The notes beneath the pieces are model-generated. The model worked only from the letters and a program-made list of their open reading frames with translations, did not search any database and was not told the origin of the DNA. DNA of 55,688 nucleotides. Origin: Paracoccaceae bacterium (GTDB lineage Bacteria; Pseudomonadota; Alphaproteobacteria; Rhodobacterales; Rhodobacteraceae). The stretch covers positions 1 through 55,688 of the forward strand of contig JAPPHA010000029.1 in NCBI GenBank assembly GCA_028874915.1, in the 5' to 3' direction. Below, one piece after another: positions 25,454 to 34,671 of this stretch. The translations under genes were made by a program, and so were the position numbers. The first letter of the stretch is position 1. Each line of letters starts with the position of its first letter.

Positions 25454-27337
25454 ATGGCGCCAGTTACCCTCAACCTCGAGATGGTTGTCGTCCTGTCCCT
25501 TCTCGCTCTGACCGTTGTCCTTTTCGTATCCGAAGTCGTGCGTGTCGATCTGGCGGCCATCCTGGTCATGGTCATTCTCGGTGGGCTGAGCTACCTGCCC
25601 GGCCTCGGCGGAATCGCCGACATCAACAGGCTCTTCAACGGGTTTTCCTCTAACGCCGTGATTTCGATCATTGCCGTCATGATCGTGGGTGCAGGCCTCG
25701 ATCGGACGGGTCTCATGAACAGCGTCGCAAGGTTTATCCTCCGTTTCGGCGGTTCCTCCGAAAAACGCATCATTCCCATCGTCTCGGGGATGGTCGGCAT
25801 AATTTCGAGTTTCATGCAGAATGTCGGGGCGGCGTCCCTGTTCCTGCCGGTGGTCAGCCGGATTTCCGCCCGCACCGAACTGCCGCTCGGCCGGCTGCTG
25901 ATGCCGATGGGTTTTTGCGCCATTCTCGGCGGCACAATGACGCTGGTCGGGTCGTCGCCGCTCATCCTCCTGAACGACTTGATCCAGTCGACCAACCGGA
26001 CCCTGCCGTCCGATCTCCAGATGAGAACATTCGACATGTTTTCGGTGACCCCGGTTGGATTCGCGCTGGTTCTGACGGGGATTCTTTATTTCGTTGTCTT
26101 CGGGCGCTGGGTGCTGCCAGGCAAGGCAACCCGCGAGGAAGCCACGTCCGCGCAATCCATGAAGGAATATGTCAAGCGAATCTACGGGCTCAAGGCCGAC
26201 ATTTTCGAGGTTGTGATTCCGGAAGGCCATTTGCTCGTGGGTGAAACCCTGGCCGACATGATGGAAGCCTACCATCTCTACATCATCGGCACCTATCATC
26301 ATGGACAGAAGTGGTTGGCTCCCCCGGTCGAAACCACCATCGTGGCGCCGTGCCGGCTGGCGGTCCTCGGCCGCCGGAAGGTGATTCAGGAGATCGCCGA
26401 CGTCTATGACCTTCGGATCGAAGATCGGCTCAAGGTGTTCAACGAGGACTTCTCCCCAGCCCAGTCCGGCATCGCTGAAATTGTCATTCCGCCCAATTCC
26501 CGGGTTATCGGCAAGACCGCCAGGGACCTGTTCTTTCGCAAGACCTACGGGCTGAACCTGCTCGCCATCCACCGGATCGAGCAGACACTCAGCTATGTGG
26601 AAACCGAGGAACACGAGGCAACGCGGATCGGAACGGTCCAGTTTCAGGCAGGTGACACGCTGGTGGTCCAGACCCAGTGGACCGCACTCACCCGACTCAA
26701 GACGAATCCCGACTTCGTCATCGTCACTTCGGAATTTCCTCAGGAAGAACTGAGACCCAAGAAGGTCGGATGGGCGCTTCTGTTCTTTCTGGTGTCGATT
26801 TCGCTGATCCTCTTTACGGACGTTCGCCTCTCGCTGTGTCTATTGACCGGGGCCGCCGGCATGATCGTCACCCGCGTGCTGTCGATTGACGAGGCGTACC
26901 GTGCCGTCAGCTGGAACACCGTGTTTCTGCTGGCCGGCCTGATTCCCCTCGGCCAGGCGGTCAACGACACCGGTACGGCTGAATGGATCGCCCAGCAGGT
27001 GCTTCGCCTGCTCGAGGGCTGGCCGGTCTGGTCGCTCCAGGCCGGAGTCGCGATCCTCGCGACGGCGTTCACGCTGATTATGTCAAACGTAGGCGCAACC
27101 GTGCTTCTGGTCCCGCTGGCCGTATCGATCGCCATTGCCGCCGGCGGCAATCCTGCCTTGTTTGCCATGACCGTGGCGATTTCGACCTCGAATTCCTTTC
27201 TCATTCCGACGCACCAGGTGAACGCGCTGATCATGGGGCCTGCGGGTTACCGTGTCGCTGATTTCGTCCGCACAGGCGGAATCATGACCATCCTGTTCCT
27301 GATCGTGTCCCTGGTGATGATGAACTGGGTTTTCTGA
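25454..27337 (+). CDS. SLC13/ArsB-type permease with two cytoplasmic TrkA_C domains
   Basis: A 627-residue inner-membrane transporter. Residues about 5-225 form the first membrane half (MVVVLSLLALTVVLFVSEVV, then SFMQNVGAASLFLPV and GGTMTLVGSSPLILLNDL). Residues about 235-430 are hydrophilic and contain two TrkA_C-like domains (FEVVIPEGHLLVGETLADM and IAEIVIPPNSRVIGKTARDL). The second membrane half follows, with MSNVGATVLLVPLAV and the repeated STSNSFLIPTHQVNALIMGP. The duplicated SNVGA/NVGAAS and NSFL/GSSP motifs are those of the SLC13 (DASS) group. The ligand could be a dicarboxylate, sulfate or another anion and is not deducible. The ATG at 25454 follows AGGAA. Confidence 0.87.
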   Translation: MAPVTLNLEMVVVLSLLALTVVLFVSEVVRVDLAAILVMVILGGLSYLPGLGGIADINRLFNGFSSNAVISIIAVMIVGAGLDRTGLMNSVARFILRFGGSSEKRIIPIVSGMVGIISSFMQNVGAASLFLPVVSRISARTELPLGRLLMPMGFCAILGGTMTLVGSSPLILLNDLIQSTNRTLPSDLQMRTFDMFSVTPVGFALVLTGILYFVVFGRWVLPGKATREEATSAQSMKEYVKRIYGLKADIFEVVIPEGHLLVGETLADMMEAYHLYIIGTYHHGQKWLAPPVETTIVAPCRLAVLGRRKVIQEIADVYDLRIEDRLKVFNEDFSPAQSGIAEIVIPPNSRVIGKTARDLFFRKTYGLNLLAIHRIEQTLSYVETEEHEATRIGTVQFQAGDTLVVQTQWTALTRLKTNPDFVIVTSEFPQEELRPKKVGWALLFFLVSISLILFTDVRLSLCLLTGAAGMIVTRVLSIDEAYRAVSWNTVFLLAGLIPLGQAVNDTGTAEWIAQQVLRLLEGWPVWSLQAGVAILATAFTLIMSNVGATVLLVPLAVSIAIAAGGNPALFAMTVAISTSNSFLIPTHQVNALIMGPAGYRVADFVRTGGIMTILFLIVSLVMMNWVF

Positions 27338-27423
27338 CCGGCGCATCCCGGATTTCCCGTACGCCAGGAATCAGAATCGCGACTCTCACAGCGCTGAACG
27401 GTGCAAGCGAACTCGAACCCATG

Positions 27424-29049
27424 TCAGTTCAGATTGAGGCGCCGCTGGATATCGACATCCGACGTATCGAGCGGCGATGTCGGTAGAGCCAGTGAGGACC
27501 GGTGAACCCAGATCAACTGCCGCTCTGCCCGCGTGACCGCGACATAGGCAAGGCGCTTCCACAGCGGGACATCGGCCTCGATCATGCCGGACTTCGACGC
27601 CGCCAGAAGATCCGGCCCGTAGATCTGGACGGTGTCCCATTGCGACCCCTGCGACTTGTGGATCGTGCATGCGGCACCGTGCAGGAACACACCACCCATA
27701 CGGGCCGACGATGCCATGAACGGTTCGTCCGCGCCGGGAATCTCGATCTTTATAATCGTTGGCACCGTTGCAACCGGATCCGGCGCACCGAGGACGTGGA
27801 GGCGCGAGAATCCCGGACGCGTCGACGGACCCAGGTAAACCGCCTGGGCCCCCTTTATCAGCCCGCTCGCCTCCAGTTCGGCGCGCCGTTTCTGCTGCTT
27901 CGGCGAGACTTCCAGACCATCACAGATGAGTGGCTCTCCAGGAAGAAGCCTGTCCAGCGGTGCCTCATGTCCCCGCCGAAATGCGTCCAGGAGACGCACC
28001 CGGCTCGAGTTTCGCCAGCAGAGAACCGGTGACCGCGCCATCAGCGACGATTCAACCCGGCGTGAGAACCGGACCCGATCATCGCGAGCGCTGACCCGCC
28101 GGATCATGGCGACGAATTCAGGGAAATCCAGCTTGTCATCAAGCAATGCGTGCGCCAGGTCCAGGATCGGATTGCCGCCCTGTTGCCGGTGAATTCGGCG
28201 AAGGTAAAATGTCGGCATTGGCTCCGGGCCGTTGAAGACCATGGTCTCGGCCTGACCTACGGGGGCGAGTTGTGCCGGATCGCCAAACAGCACCAGAGTC
28301 GTGAAGATCGACTTCAAGTCCTTCAGTTGCCGGCTGTCGAGCATGGAGGATTCGTCGACGAACCCGATATCCAGAGGTTCATCCCGCAGCGTCCAGCCTG
28401 TAATGAAGTCGGCCGTTCGGACACCGGCCGCGGCGAACGCTGCCGCAACCGACGGGGTGACCCGAAAGAACGACGCCACCCGGTCGAGCGTCGATTCGCT
28501 CAGTTTCGTGGACTTGGGCCGTCGACCCCGGCCAATCAACCAGTCAGAGATTTTTTCGTATTCCGGATCGTAAAGAGGTCGATACATGATCCGGTGAATC
28601 GTCGTAGCCGGAACGTCCCGATTGCGGAGTACGCTGGCCGCCTTGTTGGTCGGGGCGAGGATGGCAAGCGTGCGCCGGGACTCGGCCTTCCGGGTCGTCC
28701 TCTCGTCGGAAACCGTCAGCACACCGGCACCCACGAGAGACCGGACAAGCTCTGCCAGGACAAAGGTCTTTCCGGAACCTGCCTTGCCGAGGACAGCAAC
28801 CACGGTGGAAGACTGCCGATGGCGTCGTCGGGACTTTCGTTGACGTCTTGCGAGATCGATACCGGCTTCACCGAGGATCTCGGCAATTCCCTGGAAGGCC
28901 GCCTGTTGGTCCTCTGAGAAACGCGGCGCGACTTCGCCGAAACCCGTCCCCGATTCCGGGGAGCAGGCTGACGCCTCCGTCGCAGCCACGACGTGGCGCT
29001 CGGGCCGGGCGTCCCGATTGCGTCGTCCCGAGAATCCGTCACCGTTCAT
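27424..29049 (-). CDS. RecD/Dda-like superfamily 1B DNA helicase
   Basis: A 541-residue ATP-dependent helicase. Walker A is GKAGSGKT (88-95), motif Ia is APTNKAASVL, Walker B is VDESSML (231-236) and motif III is LFGDPAQLAPVG. The C-terminal UvrD_C_2 part has HGAACTIHKSQGSQWDTV and LAYVAVTRAERQLIWVHRS. It lacks the N-terminal domains of RecD proper and resembles short RecD2/Dda-like helicases that unwind DNA 5' to 3'. A basic, Arg-rich linker (about 68-80) precedes the P-loop. The ATG at 29049 is preferred, with AGGGATGG upstream and an ATGA overlap with a small upstream reading frame; an upstream start at 29181 is possible. It converges on the permease gene. Confidence 0.85.
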   Translation of the reverse strand: MNGDGFSGRRNRDARPERHVVAATEASACSPESGTGFGEVAPRFSEDQQAAFQGIAEILGEAGIDLARRQRKSRRRHRQSSTVVAVLGKAGSGKTFVLAELVRSLVGAGVLTVSDERTTRKAESRRTLAILAPTNKAASVLRNRDVPATTIHRIMYRPLYDPEYEKISDWLIGRGRRPKSTKLSESTLDRVASFFRVTPSVAAAFAAAGVRTADFITGWTLRDEPLDIGFVDESSMLDSRQLKDLKSIFTTLVLFGDPAQLAPVGQAETMVFNGPEPMPTFYLRRIHRQQGGNPILDLAHALLDDKLDFPEFVAMIRRVSARDDRVRFSRRVESSLMARSPVLCWRNSSRVRLLDAFRRGHEAPLDRLLPGEPLICDGLEVSPKQQKRRAELEASGLIKGAQAVYLGPSTRPGFSRLHVLGAPDPVATVPTIIKIEIPGADEPFMASSARMGGVFLHGAACTIHKSQGSQWDTVQIYGPDLLAASKSGMIEADVPLWKRLAYVAVTRAERQLIWVHRSSLALPTSPLDTSDVDIQRRLNLN

Positions 29050-29300
29050 CTTGCCATCCCTGTCCAGGCCGCAGCCGGAATTGTCGGAACGAACCCGAAA
29101 TATGTCGGTGATGTCGGTTGGAATTGAATGCCGACCTCCGGCCCGGGTCCCGTCGAGAGTTTTCGGAACCATGCAGGGCATTCCCCAAACATCCGGATGG
29201 AGGCCGGTCCCGACGACAAGGCAAAGAATGACATCCCGTCATCTCTCCCGAGGACTCTTACCATGTGCTGCCCATACCGGTTCTGGTACCGGACGGCCAA
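29046..29300 (-). CDS. Possible small protein coupled to the helicase gene
   Basis: An 84-codon frame beginning at TTG 29300 whose TGA stop overlaps the helicase ATG in an ATGA, the arrangement of coupled genes. An internal ATG at 29264 would leave 72 residues. The predicted sequence (MSFFALSSGPASIRMFGECP, then YFGFVPTIPAAAWTG) has no motif that I recognise. Its third-position GC looks lower than in neighbouring genes by a hand count. The overlap is the only positive evidence, so this may be chance. Confidence 0.3.
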   Translation of the reverse strand: MAVRYQNRYGQHMVRVLGRDDGMSFFALSSGPASIRMFGECPAWFRKLSTGPGPEVGIQFQPTSPTYFGFVPTIPAAAWTGMAR

Positions 29301-29722
29301 CCGGCGCGCACCAGGCTACGCAACGCGATACGCCACGGCGAATGGCAAGGCGACTCATGCCATGCCCCGAGGACGGCAATCATCCGGGCAACCGGAACAT
29401 CAACGTTGAGCAACCCGCTGTCGGGCCAAGTCACCCTCGGACACATGGCGGGGCGGTCCGACTTCGTGTCATCCGCGACTTGCGCCTGAACGTCATTGGC
29501 GGTCAGCCCGGCCCCCTTGCACCTCTGATTGCGCCAATTCCGCTCGCATCCACGACCACTCGGAGACCGGGTCCCCACAGCAGGGCACCATTGGCGGCGA
29601 ATTCAGCATCGGGCCAACGCGGCCTGAAACCCGATTCCTGATCTCGGGTCCTGCCTGAAGTCGGTCGCGCCATTGGGACTCCGAGCACGCGACGCCAACA
29701 GGTGGGAATCAGGACCCGGCAA
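29301..29722. other. Non-coding gap between ccr and the helicase locus
   Basis: About 420 bases downstream of ccr and upstream of the helicase on the same strand. The open readings on either strand are Arg/Pro/Gly-rich and look like shadows. I see no strong hairpin with a T-run. The helicase promoter is probably here. Confidence 0.4.
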
Positions 29723-31003
29723 CTATGCTGCGAGACCAACCTGTCTGGCATCATCCATGGTCCGGAGGCCGGTCGCGGGTGCATTGACAAGTACCGCCAT
29801 GTTGCCAGGTTTGTGTTCATTTCGACGCATTTTCATATGGGCATCCGGGATTTCCGCCCAGGGGAACACTTCCGACATGCAGGGGTCGAGCCGGCGATCG
29901 AGCATCAACTGGTTGGCCTGCGATGCTTGCATGAGATTCGCGAAGTGACTTCCCTGGATTCGCTTCTGGTGCATCCACACATAGCGCGCATCCATGGTTA
30001 GATTGTAACCGGTGGTTCCGGCACAAATGACGACCATACCCCCCCGCTTGACCACAAAGGTCGAGACCGGGAAGGTCGCTTGGCCAGGGTGTTCAAACAC
30101 CATGTCGACATTGTTGCCCTTGCCGGTGATGTCCCAGATCGCCTTGCCGAACTTCCTGACCTCGGCGAACCACGCCTTGTAGGCATCGGAATTCACTGTC
30201 GGCAAGGCACCCCAGCAATCAAATTCCTTGCGGTTGATGACGCCGCGGGCGCCAAGGGCATGAACAAACTCCCGCTTGCTCTCATCCGAAATCACGCCAA
30301 TGGCATTGGCGCCTGCCGTATTGATCAATTGAATGGCATAGGAACCAAGGCCACCCGAGGCGCCCCAGACAAGCACATTCTGGCCCGGTTGCAACACATG
30401 CGGCCGGTGACCAAACAGCATGCGATACGCTGTCGCGAGGGTGAGTGTGTAGCACGCGCTCTCCTCCCAGGTCAGATGCCGTGGCCGTCTCATGAGTTGC
30501 TGCGCCTGAACATTGGTGAATTGCGCGAAGGAACCGTCCGGGGTTTCGTACCCCCAGATCCGCTGGCTGGTGGAATACATGGGATCGCCCCCATTGCATT
30601 CCTCGTCGTCGCCGTCGTCCTGGTTGCAGTGGATCACGACCTCGTCGCCGACCTTCCAGCGACGGACTTTGTCACCGACGGCCCAGACCACGCCTGAGGC
30701 ATCCGATCCGGCGATGTGGTACTCGGCGCCGTGAATGTCGAATGGCGAAACCGGAACCCCGAGACCGGCCCAGACACCGTTGTAGTTGACGCCGGCCGCC
30801 ATCACCATGACCAGCACTTCATGACTGTCCAGCCTCGGTACGTCGACCACTTCGACCTTCATGGCGTCCTTAGGCTCACCGTGCCGTTCCCGCCGGATGG
30901 CCCAGGCATACATTTTGTCGGGCACATGTCCGAGGGGGGGGATCTCTCCCAACTCGTAGAGTGACTTCGCGAACTGTCGCGTCCCACTTTCCGTTGGCGC
31001 CAT
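29723..31003 (-). CDS. ccr: Crotonyl-CoA carboxylase/reductase
   Basis: A 426-residue medium-chain dehydrogenase that reductively carboxylates crotonyl-CoA to ethylmalonyl-CoA with NADPH and CO2, the key step of the ethylmalonyl-CoA pathway. Distinctive stretches are GEIPPLGHVPDKMYAWAIRR, the insert HCNQDDGDDEECNGGDPM, the cofactor loop VWGASGGLGSYAIQL and MVFEHPGQATFPVS. The last three separate Ccr from ordinary alcohol dehydrogenases. The ATG at 31003 is preceded by AAAGGAACGATC, so the in-frame extension to 31090 is not needed. It follows the pyrophosphatase gene on the same strand, and ecm lies beyond that in divergent orientation. Confidence 0.96.
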   Translation of the reverse strand: MAPTESGTRQFAKSLYELGEIPPLGHVPDKMYAWAIRRERHGEPKDAMKVEVVDVPRLDSHEVLVMVMAAGVNYNGVWAGLGVPVSPFDIHGAEYHIAGSDASGVVWAVGDKVRRWKVGDEVVIHCNQDDGDDEECNGGDPMYSTSQRIWGYETPDGSFAQFTNVQAQQLMRRPRHLTWEESACYTLTLATAYRMLFGHRPHVLQPGQNVLVWGASGGLGSYAIQLINTAGANAIGVISDESKREFVHALGARGVINRKEFDCWGALPTVNSDAYKAWFAEVRKFGKAIWDITGKGNNVDMVFEHPGQATFPVSTFVVKRGGMVVICAGTTGYNLTMDARYVWMHQKRIQGSHFANLMQASQANQLMLDRRLDPCMSEVFPWAEIPDAHMKMRRNEHKPGNMAVLVNAPATGLRTMDDARQVGLAA

Positions 31004-31026
31004 GATCGTTCCTTTCACCTCACCGT

Positions 31027-31042
31027 CGGTCTCGAAAGACCG
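31027..31042 (-). promoter_or_regulatory. UUCG-loop hairpin in the ccr leader
   Basis: On the minus strand CGGTCTTTCGAGACCG forms a perfect 6-bp stem closed by a TTCG tetraloop, ending 24 bases before the ccr ATG. Such loops are very stable and can influence mRNA life or translation. No regulatory role is shown. Confidence 0.4.
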
Positions 31043-31200
31043 GGAGCCGGCCTGTTCAACGGCAGCCCAGTTGACGACGCAACCTGACATCCGCGCCGAT
31101 CGACCCCTTCCACATCTCCCATGTCATCCTGTCCCGATTCTGCGATGGTCTCATGCCGGACTGGTGCATTCGCCGGACCCATGCAATTGGATCAAGGCGA

Positions 31201-32118
31201 TCAACCCTGGAGCGCCGGGACAATTTGCTTCTTTCGCGAGACGATTCCAGGGAGTCGGACCGAGTCGCCATCCGCAACGACCTGGAATGCCGTCCGCGCA
31301 ATGGACCGGACGGCGTCATTCGGCACGAGAAGCGTCGCCTCCTGCCGGAGAATGTCGATGACAAAGACGAGAACTTCATCGACACCGTCGGCACGTGCCA
31401 CATCCTCCATCCCGGCCATCAGTGCCTCTTTTCGCGCAAGCGGGACTGCCGGGCTGACGGTCTCGAGAACTGTCACCCGAAACCGACCGCTCGGGAAACC
31501 ATAGATCTTTGAATCCAGCCGAAGCAGTTCTGTATCGGTCAGGTGGGACATATCGGATTTGGCGGCGAAGAGCGTCTCGGCGTATTCATCGATTCCGATA
31601 CCGAGATCTCTGGCCAGTCGTTTTGCCAGGACTTCGTCCTCGGGCGTCGTGGTCGGCGAACGGAAGGCCAGTGTGTCAGACAGGATGCAGGACAGCATGA
31701 TGCCCTTGATGTCATCCGGTGCCCGGTCCAGGTGGTCGCCAATCAACCCGGCCATGACCGTTGCCGTCGCGGCAACCGGCCGGACAATGAACTCGATCGG
31801 TTGCCGTGTCCTGAGACCTCCGGCAATAAGATGATGGTCGATGACCGCGATTACATTGGCGTCGTTAATACCGTCCGGCAACTCGTCGGGGTTGTTGGTA
31901 TCGACCACAACCAGGTCGTCACCCGGACGCACACCGTCGAGAATCGCGGGGACGGCCGTGTTCCAGCGGTCGAGGACGAATCGCGCCTCGTTGTTTGGCT
32001 CATCGAGAACAAATGGGCGCGCGTCCAGACCTTTCACCGCGTTCAGATACCATGACCAGATAACGGCGGATCCCGTCGCGTCAGCGTCCGGCGCCTTGTG
32101 CCCGAAAACCCTGATCAT
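31201..32118 (-). CDS. ppaC: Manganese-dependent (family II) inorganic pyrophosphatase
   Basis: A 305-residue DHH-superfamily phosphatase that hydrolyses pyrophosphate. Metal motifs are GHKAPDADATGSA (6-18), the Asp of VVDTNNPDEL and the DHH signature VIDHHLIAGG. The C-terminal DHHA2 domain ends in SRKKQIVPAL, the hallmark SRKKQ of family II enzymes. VDTNN replaces the VDHNE found in Bacillus. The ATG at 32118 follows GGGAG; upstream in-frame codons overlap the intergenic hairpin and are not used. It precedes ccr by 197 bases on the same strand. Confidence 0.9.
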   Translation of the reverse strand: MIRVFGHKAPDADATGSAVIWSWYLNAVKGLDARPFVLDEPNNEARFVLDRWNTAVPAILDGVRPGDDLVVVDTNNPDELPDGINDANVIAVIDHHLIAGGLRTRQPIEFIVRPVAATATVMAGLIGDHLDRAPDDIKGIMLSCILSDTLAFRSPTTTPEDEVLAKRLARDLGIGIDEYAETLFAAKSDMSHLTDTELLRLDSKIYGFPSGRFRVTVLETVSPAVPLARKEALMAGMEDVARADGVDEVLVFVIDILRQEATLLVPNDAVRSIARTAFQVVADGDSVRLPGIVSRKKQIVPALQG

Positions 32119-32543
32119 TCGCGCTCTCCCGGAGTCTTTCTGGAGGATTCGGCCCCCATTACAGGGAATCCCGGCTCGTGGGAATCGGGAGTTGCCGACG
32201 GCCTTCGGCCGTCCCGAAACCGGATCCGGATGCCAGGCCGGACTCGTCGCCAAGTTTGCCCTTGCTTGCGTCACACACAAGGCCTGTCCGTCGGCTCCGG
32301 ACGACGCTTCCCCCGTTTGTCTCGCCCACCGATCCGTGGATGCACCCGGTCGGCTTTCGACGGACCAGACCGCCGGGGACGATGAACCTCCGACATGAGA
32401 ACTCCGTGGACGACGTGCCGGCCTCCGGCGGCGGCCAGCCCCCCCGCCGACACGTTACCGGGTCCGTGAACTGTTTGATTGGCCGAAACGCCGTGTTAGG
32501 GTTTCTCTTGCGTCGCAACCGAATTCAGCAAGTGAGCATTCCC
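32119..32543. other. Divergent intergenic region between the pyrophosphatase gene and ecm
   Basis: This 425-base gap holds a perfect palindromic hairpin, GACGGCCTTCGGCCGTC, at 32197-32213, further flanked by CGGGA and TCCCG. Near ecm a weak promoter-like pair is seen: TTGATT at 32475-32480 with TTAGGG about 15 bases downstream. No gene is evident. Confidence 0.4.
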
Positions 32544-34556
32544 ATGAGTCGCGCAGCGAGAGACCGGCCATGGTTGTTCCGGACCTATGCCGGTCACTCC
32601 ACGGCCACCGCTTCCAACCGGCTCTATCGGGAGAATCTCGGAAAGGGACAAACCGGGCTTTCCGTCGCGTTCGACCTGCCGACCCAGACAGGATACGACA
32701 GCGACCATCCCCTGGCCCGCGGGGAAGTCGGAAAGGTCGGCGTCCCGATCTCGCACCTCGGCGACATGCGAACATTGTTCGAGGACATCCCCCTGGAGCG
32801 GATGAATACCTCGATGACCATAAACGCCACCGCGCCTTGGCTTCTGGCACTCTATATCGAGGCCGCCCGGGATCAGGGCGCAGACATTCGGAAACTGACA
32901 GGAACGGTCCAGAACGACATCATCAAGGAGTACTTGTCCCGGGGCACTTACATCTTTCCACCCGCGCCCAGCCTCCGCCTGATTTCCGACGTTGTCACTT
33001 TTTGCGGCCAAACCGTTCCGAAGTGGAACCCGGTAAACGTCTGTTCCTATCATCTGCAGGAAGCGGGAGCGACGCCGGAACAGGAACTGGCCTACGCGCT
33101 GGCCACGGCGCTGGCGGTTCTCGACGATGTCAGGGGAAAAGTCCCGGAGAAAGCGTTTCCCGGAATCGTCGGGCGGATCTCGTTCTTTGTCAATGCGGGT
33201 GTCCGTTTCGTCACCGAAATGTGCAAGATGCGCGCCTTTACCGAACTCTGGGACGAACTCTGCGCCGAACGTTACGGCGTCGAAGACCCTCGGCTTCGCC
33301 GGTTTCGCTACGGCGTCCAGGTAAATTCCCTGGGGCTCACGGAACAGCAACCGGAGAACAACGTCTACCGCATCCTTCTGGAAATGCTGGCGGTGACGCT
33401 GTCCCGCAGGGCCCGGGCCCGTGCTGTCCAGTTGCCGGCCTGGAACGAGGCGCTCGGCCTGCCCCGGCCCTGGGACCAGCAATGGTCCCTGCGCATGCAA
33501 CAGATTCTCGCCCACGAAACCGATCTGCTGGAGTTCGGCGATCTGTTCGATGGCAATGCGGAAGTTTCGGAAAAGGTCCGGCAACTGAAACGGGACGCCC
33601 TCGTGGAATTGGCCCAGATCGAAGCCATGGGCGGTGCCGTGGCCGCAATCGCCTACATGAAGGGTCGCCTCGTGGAGAGCAATTCAAGGCGGACGGCCGC
33701 GATCGAGCGAGGAGACATTCCGGTCATCGGTGTCAACCGGCATACCGAAGGCGAGGAAGGACCACTCGTTACCGGAGCCGTCGGCGACAGCTTCCTGGTC
33801 CCGGACACGACAGCAGAGGCAGATCAGGTCCGGAGGCTGCAGGCCTGGCGGAACCACCGGGACAGCAAAGCCCATGCCGAGGCTCTTCTGGCACTTCGCA
33901 CTGCGGCGACGACGGGCGCCAACGTCATGCCCGCGTCAATTGCCGCCGCCCGTGCCGGCGTGACCACCGGGGAGTGGAGCGCAACCATGCGTTCGGTCTT
34001 CGGCGAATACCGGGCACCCACTGGCGTCAGTCGGGCCGTGTCCAACCGAATTGAAGGCCTTGATGACATCCGCGACCGAATTGACGGTGTTTCCGACCGG
34101 TTGGGGCGCCGGCTTCGATTCCTGGTCGGAAAGCCCGGTCTCGACGGTCACTCGAATGGTGCCGAACAGATCGCTTCGAGAGCACGAGACTGTGGAATTC
34201 AGGTCGTCTACGAAGGCATCCGCCAGTCTCCGGAGGACATCGTCAACGCAGTCAGGGACCAGGAGGTCCATGTCCTGGGCCTGTCGATTCTCTCCGGTTC
34301 GCATGTGCCTCTCGTCACCGAAATCATGGACCAAATGCGCCGGGCTGGACTCGACCACATTCCGGTTGTCGTCGGCGGAATCATCCCGGAGAACGATGCC
34401 GAGACCCTGGTCGCTCTCGGAGTCGCGCGGATTTACCCGCCCCGGAATTTCCGGCTCAACAGGATCATGGAGGACATTGTCTCGCTCTTCGAGACCGGTC
34501 AGGGACCCACTATTGCAAACGAGGCGCATGCCCGGGTGGCAGGCCCGCATGCGTAG
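32544..34556 (+). CDS. ecm: (2R)-ethylmalonyl-CoA mutase, coenzyme B12-dependent
   Basis: A 670-residue single-chain acyl-CoA mutase that converts ethylmalonyl-CoA to methylsuccinyl-CoA. The N-terminal barrel shows RPWLFRTYAGHSTATASNRL, VAFDLPTQTGYDSDHP and NTSMTINATAPWLLALY; the YAGHSTA start is typical of Ecm/MeaA rather than methylmalonyl-CoA mutase. The C-terminal B12 domain has GLDGHSNGAEQI, giving the base-off DxHxxG cobalamin ligand motif, then LSILSGSH and VVVGGIIP. The ATG at 32544 starts the family N-terminus; much longer in-frame readings upstream are not supported. With ccr and mch it gives three dedicated ethylmalonyl-CoA pathway enzymes in the window. Confidence 0.93.
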   Translation: MSRAARDRPWLFRTYAGHSTATASNRLYRENLGKGQTGLSVAFDLPTQTGYDSDHPLARGEVGKVGVPISHLGDMRTLFEDIPLERMNTSMTINATAPWLLALYIEAARDQGADIRKLTGTVQNDIIKEYLSRGTYIFPPAPSLRLISDVVTFCGQTVPKWNPVNVCSYHLQEAGATPEQELAYALATALAVLDDVRGKVPEKAFPGIVGRISFFVNAGVRFVTEMCKMRAFTELWDELCAERYGVEDPRLRRFRYGVQVNSLGLTEQQPENNVYRILLEMLAVTLSRRARARAVQLPAWNEALGLPRPWDQQWSLRMQQILAHETDLLEFGDLFDGNAEVSEKVRQLKRDALVELAQIEAMGGAVAAIAYMKGRLVESNSRRTAAIERGDIPVIGVNRHTEGEEGPLVTGAVGDSFLVPDTTAEADQVRRLQAWRNHRDSKAHAEALLALRTAATTGANVMPASIAAARAGVTTGEWSATMRSVFGEYRAPTGVSRAVSNRIEGLDDIRDRIDGVSDRLGRRLRFLVGKPGLDGHSNGAEQIASRARDCGIQVVYEGIRQSPEDIVNAVRDQEVHVLGLSILSGSHVPLVTEIMDQMRRAGLDHIPVVVGGIIPENDAETLVALGVARIYPPRNFRLNRIMEDIVSLFETGQGPTIANEAHARVAGPHA

Positions 34557-34671
34557 ACTCGGGCGCCGGACCGTTACGGGAACCCGGACCTCGATTCGGC
34601 GTTCCCGGCTTACCTGGCAACACCGAAGTGGACTTGCTTGAAAGCCGGCGATCAAACTGCGAGGAAACACG

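Noticed and set aside
25241-26614. Long minus-strand frame (457 codons) opposite the SLC13-type permease
   Set aside because: It is His/Asp/Gly-rich antisense of a clear membrane-protein gene and has no independent support.
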